From positions 2,914,001-2,978,000 of the forward strand of contig NZ_CP119127.1 in assembly GCF_030128825.1 (NCBI RefSeq): 64,000 nt of DNA. The letters are read 5' to 3'. Below the pieces are notes generated by a model. That model had not been told where the DNA came from, did no database searches, and worked only from the letters and a program-made list of their open reading frames with translations. The translations under genes were made by a program, and so were the position numbers. Source of the DNA: Sphingobium sp. WTD-1 (lineage in GTDB: Bacteria > Pseudomonadota > Alphaproteobacteria > Sphingomonadales > Sphingomonadaceae). Each line of letters starts with the position of its first letter. Positions within the stretch are counted from its first letter, which is position 1. Below are positions 16,801-24,644 of this stretch, in pieces.

Positions 16801-17059
16801 TCTGCGGCCGATCCTGATGACCAGCTTCGCCTTCATCTTCGGCGTGCTGCCGCTGGCCGTGTCCAAGGGCGCGGGTGCGGGTGGCCAGAACGCCATCGGC
16901 TGGGCCGTGGTCGGCGGCATGCTGTCCGCCACCGTCCTCGCCATCTTCTTCGTGCCGGTCTTCTTCACCGTGGTGAAGCGGTTGTTCCGCGAACATCATG
17001 AAGGGGAAGAACAGCGTAACGCCGACGGCGAAACGCCGAACGCACCGCAGGAGGCATAA
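13880..17059 (+). CDS. RND multidrug efflux transporter, inner-membrane pump (AcrB/MexB-like, HAE1)
   Basis: 1059 residues, normal for HAE1 RND pumps. The start [24 protein letters not shown] is the canonical TM1. The TM4 proton-relay segment [24 protein letters not shown] carries the two adjacent aspartates, and the second half has [22 protein letters not shown] with the conserved TM10 lysine. Two large periplasmic loops hold the porter and docking domains. The pump uses the proton gradient to expel drugs or lipophilic compounds. It is the middle gene of a tightly packed operon (3 bases after the adaptor, 2 before the outer-membrane gene). Confidence 0.95.
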   Translation: MARYFIDRPIFAWVIAIVIMLAGLLAIRSLPVAQFPEIAPPAVTIQTTYPGANAQTLESTTTQIIEQQLKGIDNLRYFASTSDGSGNLSITLTFEQGTDPDIAQVQVQNKLSQATPLLPQEVQQQGLRVGKSTSSFLLIMAAYSDDGIHDQEDAADFIASSLQDPLSRVTGVGDTQLFGSQYAMRIWLDPYKMANLGVTTGDVKSAITAQNAQVSAGQIGGSPSPKGQALNATVTAQSRLRTPEEFENIRLRSNSDGSVVLMKDVAKVELGAETYGFGVKFNGHPASGFGIKLAPGANALDTVEAVKARVDQLSKNFPSWVKYDFPVDNSTFVKLSVEQVVHTLFEAVLLVFVVMFLFLQNWRATLIPTIAVPVVLLGALAILSAAGFTINTLTLFGMVLAIGLLVDDAIVVVENVERLIQDEGLSPKEAAKKSMDEISGALIGIGLVLSAVFLPMAFFGGSTGVIFRQFSITIVSSMILSVLVALILTPALCATILKPASHGHSWNGPIGSILGRFFDWFNRTFDKGVVRYGAGVEKVERSWVRTMLVYGLVVVGMAFIFLRLPSGFLPDEDQGIIINQVSLPAGTTLEETERALARMRDHYLVDEKKNVSAVFTVAGFGFVGQGQNVGIVFARMKDWHERKGADSRVPAIALRANMAFQKISSGMAFAFVPPAVQELGNASGFDFQLLDQANLGHDKLLAARNQLLGMAMGDKRLAQVRPNGLEDTPQLKLNVDQAAAGALGIAQADVNDTISTNLGGTYVNDFIDRDRVKRVFVQADAPFRTSPDAINAFHVRGSTGVMAPLSAFSTTEWVQGPARLERYNGVPSMNIQGAPAPGVSSGTAMQAMEEFAAKLPAGIGFAWNGISYEEQTSGGQAPYVYALSMLIVFLCLAALYESWSVPIAVMLVVPLGVLGAVIAATLAGLNNDIYLQVGLITTIGVSAKNAILIVEFAEEKMREGLPPAKAALEAGKLRLRPILMTSFAFIFGVLPLAVSKGAGAGGQNAIGWAVVGGMLSATVLAIFFVPVFFTVVKRLFREHHEGEEQRNADGETPNAPQEA

Positions 17060-17061
17060 GA

Positions 17062-18480
17062 ATGTTGCGTAATATCAAAGCAATGTCGGTCGCCTCTCTG
17101 GCGCTGACGCTGGCCGCCTGTGACATGGCGCCCAAATATGCCCGCCCCGAACTGCCGGTGCCGCAGGCCAGCCCCCAGGGGCCGGCCTATGCGACCGCGG
17201 CGGACGGTGGCGCGGCGATCGTGCCGGCCGATACCGCCTGGCGCGATTTCTTCACCGACCCGCGCCTCGTGCGGGTGATCGAGACGAGCCTCGCCAACAA
17301 TCGCGATCTGCGCATTGCGGTCGCCAATGTCGAACAGGCGCGGGCACAATATAAGGTGCAGCGGGCCGATCTGTTGCCGACCGTCGGTGCCACCGGCACG
17401 GCGACCTATTCGGAACAGCCGCTGGTCCAGTTCGGCCAGAGCCAGCGCCTCAACACCGACGTCTATCAGGCACAGGTCGGCATCTCGTCCTGGGAAATCG
17501 ACCTGTTCGGCCGGGTGCGCAACCTGACCAAGGCGGCGCAGGAGCAATATTTCGCCTCGGTCGAAAACCGCAATGCGGCGCAGACCGCACTGGTGGCGGA
17601 AGTGGCGACAGCCTGGGTGAACATGGCCGCCGATCAGGAATTGCTGTCGATCTCGCGCACGCTGGCGACCGCGTTCAAGGAGACGCTGGACCTCAATAAG
17701 GCCCGCTTCGACAAGGGGATCGCGTCCGAACTGGAAGTGCGCGAGGCACAGACCAGCTATGATCAGGCGCGCGCCGCCATCGCCAGCGCCACCACGCTGG
17801 TCGCGCAGGACCAGAATGCGTTGAACCTGCTGGCGGGCACGACGCTCGGCAGCGAGGATCTGCCCTCGGCCCTGCCGGAAGGCCATGTCACGCTCGACAA
17901 TCTGCCGGCGGAACTGCCCTCGACCCTGTTGCTGCGCCGGCCCGACATCGCGTCGGCCGAGCATCAGCTGATCGCGGCCAACGCCAATATCGGTGCGGCG
18001 CGGGCGGCCTTCTTCCCGCAGCTGTCGCTGACGGCGGCGCTGGGTACGGTCAGTCTCGGCCTGTCCGGCCTGTTCGCGTCGGGCAGCGATAGCTGGTCGG
18101 TGGCGCCCAGCGCGACCCTGCCGATTTTCGACTTCGGCAGGAATAAGGGTAATCTGCGTTACGCCAGGGCGACCTATGACGCGATGCTCGCCACCTATGA
18201 AAAGAGCGTGCAGACCGGCTTCCGCGAAGTCGCCGATGCGCTCGCCCGACGCGGCACGATGACCGATCAGGTCGAGGCGCAGACCTCGCAGCGCGATGCA
18301 GCGCGCAAGGCCTATGACCTGACGCAGGCCCGCTTCCGCGCGGGTGTCGACGGCTTCCTGCCGACCCTGGTGTCGCAGCGGACCCTGTCGAGTGCGGAGC
18401 AGAGCCTGGTGACGACGCGCCTGGCGCGGCTCACCAACATGATCGAGCTGTATCGCGCCATGGGCGGTGGCCTGAAATGA
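17062..18480 (+). CDS. Outer-membrane efflux channel lipoprotein (NodT/OprM family)
   Basis: 472 residues. Lipoprotein signal SLALTLAAC, then CDMAPKYARPELPVP, the usual start of NodT-type channels. Two OEP repeats are visible, each with long helices; LPRRPDI-like segment STLLLRRPDIASAEHQLIAANANIGAARAAFFPQ is the family signature (written here in part: LLLRRPDIASAEHQL). It forms the trimeric duct across the outer membrane for the RND pump. A 14-bp hairpin follows the stop codon, ending the operon. Confidence 0.93.
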   Translation: MLRNIKAMSVASLALTLAACDMAPKYARPELPVPQASPQGPAYATAADGGAAIVPADTAWRDFFTDPRLVRVIETSLANNRDLRIAVANVEQARAQYKVQRADLLPTVGATGTATYSEQPLVQFGQSQRLNTDVYQAQVGISSWEIDLFGRVRNLTKAAQEQYFASVENRNAAQTALVAEVATAWVNMAADQELLSISRTLATAFKETLDLNKARFDKGIASELEVREAQTSYDQARAAIASATTLVAQDQNALNLLAGTTLGSEDLPSALPEGHVTLDNLPAELPSTLLLRRPDIASAEHQLIAANANIGAARAAFFPQLSLTAALGTVSLGLSGLFASGSDSWSVAPSATLPIFDFGRNKGNLRYARATYDAMLATYEKSVQTGFREVADALARRGTMTDQVEAQTSQRDAARKAYDLTQARFRAGVDGFLPTLVSQRTLSSAEQSLVTTRLARLTNMIELYRAMGGGLK

Positions 18481-18485
18481 AGCGG

Positions 18486-18520
18486 CCTGCCGCTTGCGGA
18501 TTTTGACCGCAAGCGGCAGG
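18486..18520 (+). terminator. Terminator of the RND efflux operon
   Basis: CCTGCCGCTTGCGG (18486-18499) and its perfect complement at 18507-18520 flank a 7-base loop, 5 bases after the outer-membrane gene. No T run follows, so it may be factor-assisted or only a stabilising 3' hairpin. Confidence 0.65.
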
Positions 18521-18574
18521 AAGCGGGGGCGGGGATCATCGCCTATCTCCAGCGATGACGCATGGAGGATGACG

Positions 18575-19108
18575 ATGACCCTGGCCTGTATGACGATGAC
18601 GTCGCCGGTGGGCGACCTGACGCTGGTCGCAAGCGACGAAGGGTTGAGGGCAGTACTGTGGCCCGACGATGATCCCGCCCGCGTCCACCTGGGCGCCCGG
18701 TCCGAAGCGACCGACCATCCGGTCCTGCGCGACGCGGCCTCCCAGCTATCAGAATATTTCGCCGGCCAGCGGCAGCATTTCTCCGTCCTGCTGCATTTTC
18801 AGGGCACGGATTTCCAGCGCCAGGTCTGGGCCGCGCTGCTCGACATCCCGTTCGGTGAGACGCGCAGCTACGCCGACATCGCGCGCGCTATCGGTCGCCC
18901 GACCGCGACCCGTGCCGTCGGCGCCGCCAATGGCCGCAACCCGATCTCGATCATTGCGCCCTGCCACCGGGTAGTGGGCAGCAACGGCGCGCTCACCGGC
19001 TTTGCCGGCGGGGTGGAAACCAAGAAATATCTGCTCGATCTGGAGCGGGGTGGGGATGACCTTTTTTCGTTCGCACCAGCGCCGCTTGTCGATGCCGGAG
19101 CGGGGTAG
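18575..19108 (+). CDS. ogt: Methylated-DNA-[protein]-cysteine S-methyltransferase
   Basis: 177 residues from the ATG at 18575, which has GGAGG six bases upstream; an ATG two codons earlier (18569) is too close to that site. The C-terminal domain has FQRQVWAALLDIPFGETRSYADIA, the helix-turn-helix region, and the active-site motif PCHRVVG with the methyl-accepting cysteine, followed by GALTGFAGGVETKKYLLDLE. It repairs O6-alkylguanine by suicidal transfer to the cysteine. The IS element starts 11 bases after the stop codon. Confidence 0.93.
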   Translation: MTLACMTMTSPVGDLTLVASDEGLRAVLWPDDDPARVHLGARSEATDHPVLRDAASQLSEYFAGQRQHFSVLLHFQGTDFQRQVWAALLDIPFGETRSYADIARAIGRPTATRAVGAANGRNPISIIAPCHRVVGSNGALTGFAGGVETKKYLLDLERGGDDLFSFAPAPLVDAGAG

Positions 19109-19119
19109 CGCCAGACTAG

Positions 19120-19134
19120 GCCGTGAACTCATAA
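19120..19134 (+). repeat. IS left terminal inverted repeat
   Basis: GCCGTGAACTCATAA, directly preceded by CTAG. It matches the right end with two adjacent transposed bases (GA versus AG). Confidence 0.75.
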
Positions 19135-19225
19135 ATGGCGGGATGGCTAACGTTCGCCTATAGCTCATGCTCGTTCGTGATTTGGGCGTGGAATGGGCTT
19201 TCACATAACGCATCGGCTGGGGAAT

Positions 19226-19501
19226 ATGGAGAAGGCGTCGCATTCGGCGTTTCCCGACCTGCTGCATGAGCTTGATGCCGACCCCGAAGACGAAGAGCAC
19301 ACGTCGGTCAGTGTGACCCACGAGAGCGAATGGTGCCTTGGCGCCTACCGAGGCGGGTACGTCGTCTTTGAGAATCTGGAAGAGGGTGATCCTCGACATA
19401 TGACCGACGTACCGCCTGAGAGGATCGTAGCGCTATGGCGGCTTTTGGCTGATGGCGATCTTGTTTCGCTCGAAAACGAGCCGTGGAAGCCGGGATATTG
19501 A
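19226..19501 (+). CDS. Unknown 91-aa passenger protein inside the IS element
   Basis: 91 residues from MEKASHSAFPDLL; an in-frame ATG at 19193 would add 11 residues (GGGGAATATGGAG suggests the inner start, although the ribosome site is GGGG only). The protein is acidic (DADPEDEEHTSVSV), with aromatic-rich ESEWCLGAYRGGYVVFENLEEG, and no membrane segment or known catalytic motif. It lies between the left inverted repeat and the transposase, so it would move with the element. I do not recognise a family; its small acidic nature would be compatible with an immunity or regulatory protein, but that is speculation. Confidence 0.65.
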   Translation: MEKASHSAFPDLLHELDADPEDEEHTSVSVTHESEWCLGAYRGGYVVFENLEEGDPRHMTDVPPERIVALWRLLADGDLVSLENEPWKPGY

Positions 19502-19532
19502 TCGAACGCCGCAGATCTGATTCAGCGTTGGC

Positions 19533-20299
19533 ATGAGCCGATATGACCTGACCGACTTCGAGTGGCGCGTGATTGAACCGCTGCTGCCCAACAACCCCAG
19601 AGGCGTGCCGCGGGTCGATGACCGGCGCGTGCTGAACGGTATCTTCTGGGTACTGCGCTCCGGTGCACCATGGCGCGATCTGCCGGAGCGCTATGGGCCG
19701 CGCACCACCTGCTACAACCGCTTCGTGCGATGGCGGAAGGCGGGCGTCTGGGATCGAATGATGGATGCCATCACCGCCACGTATGACGGTAACATACAGA
19801 TGATCGACAGCACTTCCGTTCGCGCTCATCAGCAAGCTGCGACGGCAAAAAGGGGGATCGAGATCATTGTCTCGGTCGCTCCCGAGGCGGGCTCACGACA
19901 AAAATCCACGCGGTAGTTGACGCGCATGGGCTCCCCATCCGGCTCGGGCTGACGGCAGGACAGGCGCACGACGGCCGGGTCGCAGACACGCTACTCGACC
20001 ATCTCGGCCCGCACACCATCGTGCTTGCCGACAAAGCCTACGACGCTGACCGCATCCGTGAACTGATCGAGCAGCAAGGAGCCACACCGAACATCCCCGC
20101 CAAATCCAATCGGAAGTGGAAACCCTGCTTCGGCAAACGGCTCTACCGCGAGCGCAATCTGATCGAGCGCTTCTTCTCCAAATTGAAGCACTTCCGCCGT
20201 GTCGCCATGCGTTACGACAAGCTGGCCGAAAACTTCCTCGCTATGGTCCAACTCGCCTCAATGCGGCTGTGGCTTCGCGCTTATGAGTCTACGGCCTAG
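19533..20299 (+). CDS. IS5-family (IS427 group) transposase made by -1 frameshifting
   Basis: Two overlapping frames. Frame one (19533-19916) encodes the N-terminal DUF4096-type domain MSRYDLTDFEWRVIEPLLP and the first catalytic segment QMIDSTSVRAHQ. At AAAAAGGGGG (about 19848-19857) the motif A AAA AAG permits a -1 shift into KKGDRDHCLGRSRGG, continuing GLTTKIHAVVDAHGLPIRL and the rest of the DDE domain, with LADKAYDAD (second D) and NLIERFFSKLKHFRRVAMRYDK (the E). This is the usual expression mode for the group. The stop codon TAG of the fused product lies in the flanking CTAG, so it is supplied by the target duplication. Confidence 0.85.
20281..20295 (-). repeat. IS right terminal inverted repeat
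   Basis: TTATGAGTCTACGGC, followed by CTAG at 20296-20299. It overlaps the last codons of the transposase. Confidence 0.75.
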
Positions 20300-20341
20300 C
20301 CTCATGTCATTGCTCATCACCCCCCCCATTGATGCTCGGCG

Positions 20342-21337
20342 TCAGTGCATCATGCCGAAGCTAGCCTTCAAAAAGAGGCCGAGAATCAGATCATCCTTGT
20401 CGGACGCATAGCCGATCTTGAAACCGGGCAGCACGGGTGATTTGGCAGATGGCAGGAAGTAGACAGGCAGTTCCGCACCGAAATCATCGTTCAGACTGTC
20501 ATAGGTGAATTTGGGCGACGTCGCGATATTCGCTCCAAAAATATTGAGGCCCGTCGCATAGCGATACTCCAAGGACAGGTTCAGTGAATCGTCGCGATCG
20601 GGGCCTTTCGGAGCCGCCTTAGCGCAATCCTTGTCCGGATCGGTCGCTACGGGTTTGCACAGGATCTGCTCTTCTGCCGCTTCATAGCTGGACTGATAGT
20701 CGATGCCGAAACTCATCATGGTCCTGCGATCGCCGGGGTAGAAGGCGAGGAAGCCGCCAATGCCCAGTTGCGGCTTCCAATCGCTATGCTTCGCCAAGCT
20801 GACGGGATCGCGATAATTAAATTGGTTCATGCCGATCGAAACTTCGCCGCCGAATTGCCATGCGTGGCTTTGGAGGCCCGTCGGCGCATCGCGCTTGGTT
20901 GCGCTGTAGCGGGAGAGGCTGAAAGACAAGGAGGGTCCGTCCGACAGCCCGTCGAGCAATTGCGGATCGATGAGGTCGGTGTCGTTGGCCAGCGGGACCG
21001 ACAATGTCAGGCCATAGCTGGTCTGACGGAAGCGGACGGCGCCATCGGCGTCCGATGGACAAATGCGGGGCGGCAGCTTGCCGCCATAACTGAGGCTGGT
21101 TCGGGCCTCGCCATTATTGACTTCCATCTCGCCGCCCAGACCCTGCAGCAGCGACGCGGTTCGGGCGGTAGGCGCTGCCATCTGTTGCAAGGACGGCGCC
21201 AGCCTTTGAGCTGTTGCCTTTTCATCCAGTGTCATTCCCGGCGCGCCTGGGCAGGAGGGCAAATCGGTTTGCGCGGCCGCGATGGCGGGAAAGGTCACTA
21301 GAGAAAGGCCTAGCAGGAGGTGGGCGCTCCGTTTCAT
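20342..21337 (-). CDS. Predicted outer-membrane beta-barrel protein, function unknown
   Basis: 331 residues from the ATG at 21335-21337, overlapping the preceding gene's stop as ATGA. Signal peptide MKRSAHLLLGLSLVTFPAIAAAQ. The mature protein alternates polar and aromatic residues (SFSLSRYSATKR, LNLSLEYRYATGLNIFGANIA) as in beta strands, and ends in hydrophobic residues (LGLFLKASFGMMH) although not in a classical terminal Phe. Two cysteines near residue 265 bracket an extracellular-loop-like insert. No enzyme motif. It is likely translated with the 93-aa gene upstream. Confidence 0.7.
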   Translation of the reverse strand: MKRSAHLLLGLSLVTFPAIAAAQTDLPSCPGAPGMTLDEKATAQRLAPSLQQMAAPTARTASLLQGLGGEMEVNNGEARTSLSYGGKLPPRICPSDADGAVRFRQTSYGLTLSVPLANDTDLIDPQLLDGLSDGPSLSFSLSRYSATKRDAPTGLQSHAWQFGGEVSIGMNQFNYRDPVSLAKHSDWKPQLGIGGFLAFYPGDRRTMMSFGIDYQSSYEAAEEQILCKPVATDPDKDCAKAAPKGPDRDDSLNLSLEYRYATGLNIFGANIATSPKFTYDSLNDDFGAELPVYFLPSAKSPVLPGFKIGYASDKDDLILGLFLKASFGMMH

Positions 21338-21615
21338 ACGGAGAACTTGGCGACGAGATGTTGGCCGGTCCGGTTGCCGGGAACTTCCAGCGTCAGCGGC
21401 CAGGTCGAGCCTTCGGGTAGCAACGTGGCCCCATCGATGGTGACAGTCACCGTCGCCCCGCTGCCATCGGCGTCGATCACCAGGCGGTGCTCGCCTTCTG
21501 CCAGCGTTACCAGCGATTCGAAGTCGCGATTGAAGTTGGTGATCGGCCGGCGGTCGATGAAAATTGCCCATGCCAAGACATCGTCGCTGGGTTCGACATG
21601 CAACAAATTCGCCAT
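21334..21615 (-). CDS. Small hypothetical protein (93 aa) with beta-sandwich-like sequence
   Basis: 93 residues from MANLLHVEPSDDVLAWAIF, with GGAGG six bases upstream; a TTG four codons earlier is the alternative. Alternating hydrophobic pattern (HRLVIDADGSGATVTVTIDG, WPLTLEVPGN) suggests an all-beta fold. No signal peptide. It overlaps the start of the outer-membrane protein gene by four bases, so the two are expressed together. I do not recognise it; it may be the last host gene before the prophage. Confidence 0.65.
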   Translation of the reverse strand: MANLLHVEPSDDVLAWAIFIDRRPITNFNRDFESLVTLAEGEHRLVIDADGSGATVTVTIDGATLLPEGSTWPLTLEVPGNRTGQHLVAKFSV

Positions 21616-21947
21616 GCGTGCCTCCAAAACAGCAAATGTTTCGGATGGCGAACGTACAGGGGGAGGGGATATGCGCCAGTCGAACTGGATCGGAAATGGA
21701 CCAATCAGTTCCAGCGTTACGCAACACTAAAATAGGGGGCATGCTGCGCGCCAGCCGATCTATGCGGCGTTTTGGTGCACCCAAGTGGAGCGTAAGATTG
21801 GGGCCAGCCATAGGGTTGGTTTGTCTAACGCGCGCGAAATCGCGATGTAAAACCCCAGAAAACCCGACCTTCATGGCTAACCGAAATCGGGCCGAAATGC
21901 TGCGCCAACAGCACTCCGGCCCTGACCAAGGCGCATGGAGGTGCGAC
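21616..21947. other. Gap at the host/prophage boundary
   Basis: 332 bases with no convincing gene. A 19-codon ORF (21671-21730, starting MRQSNWIG) follows GGGGGAGGGG but is too short to support. The stretch should contain the left attachment site and the promoter of the plus-strand phage genes, but I see no tRNA gene, no repeat with another part of the window, and no clear promoter boxes. Confidence 0.5.
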
Positions 21948-22547
21948 ATGGCTGCCACTGCCACTATTCGGATTTTGCCACAGATCCAAAGCCCGCGTGG
22001 TGCGGGTATTATCGAACGCTTCCACAGCCATGTGGATCGGCGCGGGCCGGATGAGTGCTGGCCTTGGACAGCCTCCTGCAAAGAGGGGTATGGCCGGTTC
22101 AAGATTTGCTCATACGAAGCGGTAGTGGCGAGCCGGTTTGCGCTCGTCCTGGCTGAGCGCGTCGAGCATATGGACCTCCATGTCCTGCATAGCTGCGACA
22201 ATCCGCCATGTTGCAACCCGGCTCATCTGCGGTGGGGCACGCCTGCCGACAATGCCGCTGACAAGGTGGAGCGCGACCGCTGGCGGGGAGGCGATCAGGC
22301 CGGCGCGTCGAATGGCGCTGCCAAGCTGGATCAGGACGGGCTGGCAAAGGTTATCGCCGGCCTAAAGCGCGGGCTGAATAACAAGCAGATCGCGCGCGAC
22401 CTACCGATCGGTCACGCCATGGTCAGCAAGATTCGCCTTGGCCACATGTGGAAGCAGGAGGCCGCTGCGCTCGGATGGGTTCCGGCTCAGCGCTATAGCA
22501 GTATCCGCGCCACCCGCCCCGCCGATCTGATGGGGAGGGGGATGTGA
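21948..22547 (+). CDS. HNH endonuclease, phage type
   Basis: 199 residues from the ATG at 21948, which has GGAGG seven bases upstream. The N-terminal half has the phage HNH layout RRGPDECWPWTASCKEGYGRF, and the nuclease core VLHSCDNPPCCNPAHLRWGT (residues about 78-97) provides the H-N-H and zinc cysteines. A C-terminal segment GLNNKQIARDLPIGHAMVSKIRLG is a helix-turn-helix-like DNA-binding tail. Freestanding HNH enzymes of this kind are homing endonucleases in phages. It opens a four- to five-gene plus-strand cluster with overlapping stop/start codons. Confidence 0.88.
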   Translation: MAATATIRILPQIQSPRGAGIIERFHSHVDRRGPDECWPWTASCKEGYGRFKICSYEAVVASRFALVLAERVEHMDLHVLHSCDNPPCCNPAHLRWGTPADNAADKVERDRWRGGDQAGASNGAAKLDQDGLAKVIAGLKRGLNNKQIARDLPIGHAMVSKIRLGHMWKQEAAALGWVPAQRYSSIRATRPADLMGRGM

Positions 22548-23509
22548 GCGAAGAGAACAGCCCAGGGATGCGCGCGCGTGCGTTGTTTCCTAACCAAGGG
22601 ATGCACCGCAATGCCGAGTTCATCGCAAATCTTCACCCATTGGCGATCGACTATCTAGAGCAGGCGCCAGTGCTAGCCGCTTCGTTTGGCGTGAAGGTCA
22701 ATAGTCGTGCGGATCGCTTATACATCGCAAGCCGGATCGGCGGCCCTATCGAGCGTGGCGAAAAGATCAAGACGGTCATGGCCGCTGTTGGCATAGCGAC
22801 GCCGCTCCGAAAGCTGAAAGCGTATGCGATCCAGCCATATATGTCGGATTTCGTCCGTGAGTTGAACGACCTTTCGCCATCAACCCTATCGCAGGTGATA
22901 CCAGATCGGCCTCATGCGCAGCGAAAGTGGCTTGGCGCGCTGAAGACGTATCGTCGGCGAATGCGGCTTAACCACTCTTCGCCAAAGGCTGGATTTGCCT
23001 GGATCGCGCAGCACGCCCACCGGTGCGCTGAAGGAGAGGCTAGCGACTTCGCGGATTTCGTGTCGCGGAACAAATCTGTCGATATCTCGCGGTGGTCATT
23101 TGAGCGCATGGCGAACGAGGTCCAGCTTTGGCACGACCGGCTCGCTGCCGACAATTCGCTGGGCAAGATAGGGATTGGCATTACTCCAACGACAGTCATC
23201 GACCTGAGCGACTGGCCGGATCACATAGAGCATGGCGGCTTTGAGTTCTTCAAGCTGTCCACCCCTTCGATGTTGATCGAAGAAGGGCGTCGAATGCGGC
23301 ACTGCGTCGCCAGCTACATTCCCCGCGTCATGAATGGTGGATGCCATATCTACTCGATCCGGGTGGATATGCGGCGAATGGCTACCCTCGAAATCGTTGG
23401 CCAGCGCGCCGCCCAGATCAAAGCGTTTGCCAACAAGTGGCCAGCGAAGGGCGTGATCGATGCCGCCGACACCTTTGTCAGGATCCATCAGCCTGGAGCC
23501 GCCGCATGA
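22544..23509 (+). CDS. PcfJ-domain-like protein
   Basis: 321 residues from the GTG at 22544 that overlaps the HNH stop (GTGA), with GGGGAGGGGG just upstream. The C-terminal third has EEGRRMRHCVASYIPRVMNGGCHIYSIR (about 245-272), the RMRHCVxxY signature of PcfJ-like proteins, which were named from conjugative plasmids and occur widely in phages without a known activity. The remainder is helical and Arg-rich. It sits between a nuclease and small zinc-binding genes in the prophage's left accessory arm. Confidence 0.75.
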   Translation: MSEENSPGMRARALFPNQGMHRNAEFIANLHPLAIDYLEQAPVLAASFGVKVNSRADRLYIASRIGGPIERGEKIKTVMAAVGIATPLRKLKAYAIQPYMSDFVRELNDLSPSTLSQVIPDRPHAQRKWLGALKTYRRRMRLNHSSPKAGFAWIAQHAHRCAEGEASDFADFVSRNKSVDISRWSFERMANEVQLWHDRLAADNSLGKIGIGITPTTVIDLSDWPDHIEHGGFEFFKLSTPSMLIEEGRRMRHCVASYIPRVMNGGCHIYSIRVDMRRMATLEIVGQRAAQIKAFANKWPAKGVIDAADTFVRIHQPGAAA

Positions 23510-23757
23510 CCCACCCCCAAGAAAAAGCGCTGGCGGGCGGGGAGGGGAGGCGGTGCCTTCGCTGCGACAACTCAGTCGGATCGGGGAGGCTTTGCGACGG
23601 CTGCCTAGCTGATGAACTGGCCGACCGGGATTGCGACGAAGAGTATGCCGAGCCTGAGTTTGAGTGCGCCGGCTACAACGATGGGACGGGCTTTTACTGT
23701 CCGCTCTGGGGCAGCGAGGAATGTGACTGGGAATGTCCGAGAGGAGGTATGGGATGA
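23506..23757 (+). CDS. Small cysteine-rich (zinc-binding-like) phage protein
   Basis: 83 residues, start ATG overlapping the previous stop (ATGA). CLRCDNSVGSGRLCDGCLAD gives a CxxC...CxxC zinc ribbon in the first 40 residues; a second cysteine cluster (CPLWGSEECDWECP) is near the end. Strongly acidic between the two. Function unknown. Confidence 0.7.
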   Translation: MTHPQEKALAGGEGRRCLRCDNSVGSGRLCDGCLADELADRDCDEEYAEPEFECAGYNDGTGFYCPLWGSEECDWECPRGGMG

Positions 23758-23939
23758 CCCCCGCCCACCAGATAGCCGAGAAGCTAACAGAGGCGCAGCG
23801 CGTGATTCCGGCTCGGCAATACACCCCAGACGGTCGCGGCTTTTTCTGCGCCAACTGCGGCAGGACTTCGATCAGGCACATCCCTTGGCACGGCAAGCGG
23901 CTGTGCGACCTTCCGAAAGGCCAAGAACATGACCACTGA
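23754..23939 (+). CDS. Small phage protein with one CxxC (61 aa)
   Basis: 61 residues starting MTPAHQIAEKLTEAQR; the start codon overlaps the previous stop, with GAGGAGGTAT before it. GRGFFCANCGRTSIRH carries the CxxC. It overlaps the next gene by 11 bases. Function unknown; the tight coupling with neighbours supports that it is translated. Confidence 0.65.
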   Translation: MTPAHQIAEKLTEAQRVIPARQYTPDGRGFFCANCGRTSIRHIPWHGKRLCDLPKGQEHDH

Positions 23940-24516
23940 CGGCGTTCTTATTTCCCGCGATATGCTGGCGTTCCTGTGCGGCGATGGCCCGCTGGAAGGC
24001 TATTATTTCGGGGAGAAGCCCGAGCATGAGCGCGGCAATTTCTGGTGGCGCAAGCATCTGCGCGAAGCCGAGAAGGTCGCCCTTGAGCAGGCCGGGGAGC
24101 CGTCAACTGTCAAGGAATGCTTGACGACTGCGGCCTATGCTGGCGTGACGCAGGGGGATATCGACCATCTGGACGGCCTGTTGGATTGCGCTGGCGACTG
24201 CGAGAAGATGCTGGCAGCCATTTCCGCCCACCGCCTCCAGTCCGTCGCCGCTGCAACCGCCGCGAAGGATGCGGAGGTTGCGCGGCTGCGGGAGGCGCTG
24301 GCGGCGGTCCAGCCGGTCGCTTGTGGCGATTGGTGCCGGGACGACAAGCATATTCCAGAATGCGAGAAGGCACGCGCCGCCCTCTCCGAATCGCGGGAGG
24401 CGGGGCCAGACGAGCTAACATGTATCCTTACACTTGGTCCGTCGCTCAGTATCGGCTCCGACCTATCCGAAGCGCGGGAGGCGGGGGATTCCCTTGCCGC
24501 CGGGGATCGGGTATAA
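23929..24516 (+). CDS. Ea22-like phage hypothetical protein
   Basis: 195 residues, starting inside the preceding gene. The middle has a helical segment AAATAAKDAEVARLREALAAV typical of lambda Ea22-like accessory proteins, followed by a cysteine cluster CGDWCRDDKHIPEC. The repeated SEAREAGDS/SESREAGPD segments suggest a duplicated C-terminal tail. No catalytic motif. It is the last gene of the plus-strand accessory arm, followed 42 bases later by the tRNA-like element. Confidence 0.65.
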   Translation: MTTDGVLISRDMLAFLCGDGPLEGYYFGEKPEHERGNFWWRKHLREAEKVALEQAGEPSTVKECLTTAAYAGVTQGDIDHLDGLLDCAGDCEKMLAAISAHRLQSVAAATAAKDAEVARLREALAAVQPVACGDWCRDDKHIPECEKARAALSESREAGPDELTCILTLGPSLSIGSDLSEAREAGDSLAAGDRV

Positions 24517-24558
24517 GGGATTGCCGCTTTGGACTGGGGGTTCCCGGTCGGCGGCACG

Positions 24559-24641
24559 GGTGACGGAGGTTCCGGGTTCAAGTCCCGGCTTCGGGGTGTA
24601 AGAGACTCCGGGTTAGCTCAACTGGATAGAGCGCCGTCACC
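24559..24641 (+). ncRNA. Permuted tRNA-like element: 3' half upstream of 5' half
   Basis: Upstream segment (24562-24588): GACGG (anticodon-stem 3' strand), variable AGGTT, T-stem CCGGG, T-loop TTCAAGT (matches TTCRANY), T-stem CCCGG, then TTCGGGG (24590-24596). After a 9-base link GTGTAAGAG comes the 5' half: acceptor-like CTCCGGG (24606-24612), TTA, D-stem GCTC, D-loop AACTGGATA with GG and flanking A's, GAGC, G, then CCGTC (24634-24638). CCGTCACC and GGTGACGG form 8 pairs; TTCGGGG and CTCCGGG form 7 (three G-U). So all four tRNA arms can form but in circularly permuted order, with the precursor ends at the anticodon arm. No normal anticodon loop with U33 can be read, so a decoding role is doubtful. 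Confidence 0.55.
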
Positions 24642-24644
24642 TAA

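Larger units (their letters stand above)
19120..20295 (+). mobile_element. IS5-family insertion sequence (IS427-like) with passenger ORF, CTAG target repeats
   Basis: About 1176 bp bounded by 15-base terminal inverted repeats: GCCGTGAACTCATAA at 19120-19134 and its counterpart TTATGAGTCTACGGC at 20281-20295 (13 of 15 match). The sequence CTAG flanks both ends (19116-19119 and 20296-20299), fitting the YTAR targets of IS5-group elements; because CTAG is palindromic the exact edge could shift. It contains a frameshifted transposase at the right and, unusually, about 400 bases to the left with an independent ORF. It lies between ogt and the host genes at 20342-21615, interrupting neither. Confidence 0.8.

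Noticed and set aside
13514..16999. 1161-codon minus-strand ORF opposite the RND pump
   Set aside because: It is the GC-rich antisense shadow of a clear HAE1 transporter; its translation is low-complexity His/Gln/Arg without domains.
24559..24641. Ordinary tRNA gene
   Set aside because: The T-arm half is upstream of the D-arm half and there is no readable anticodon loop; listed instead as permuted tRNA-like.
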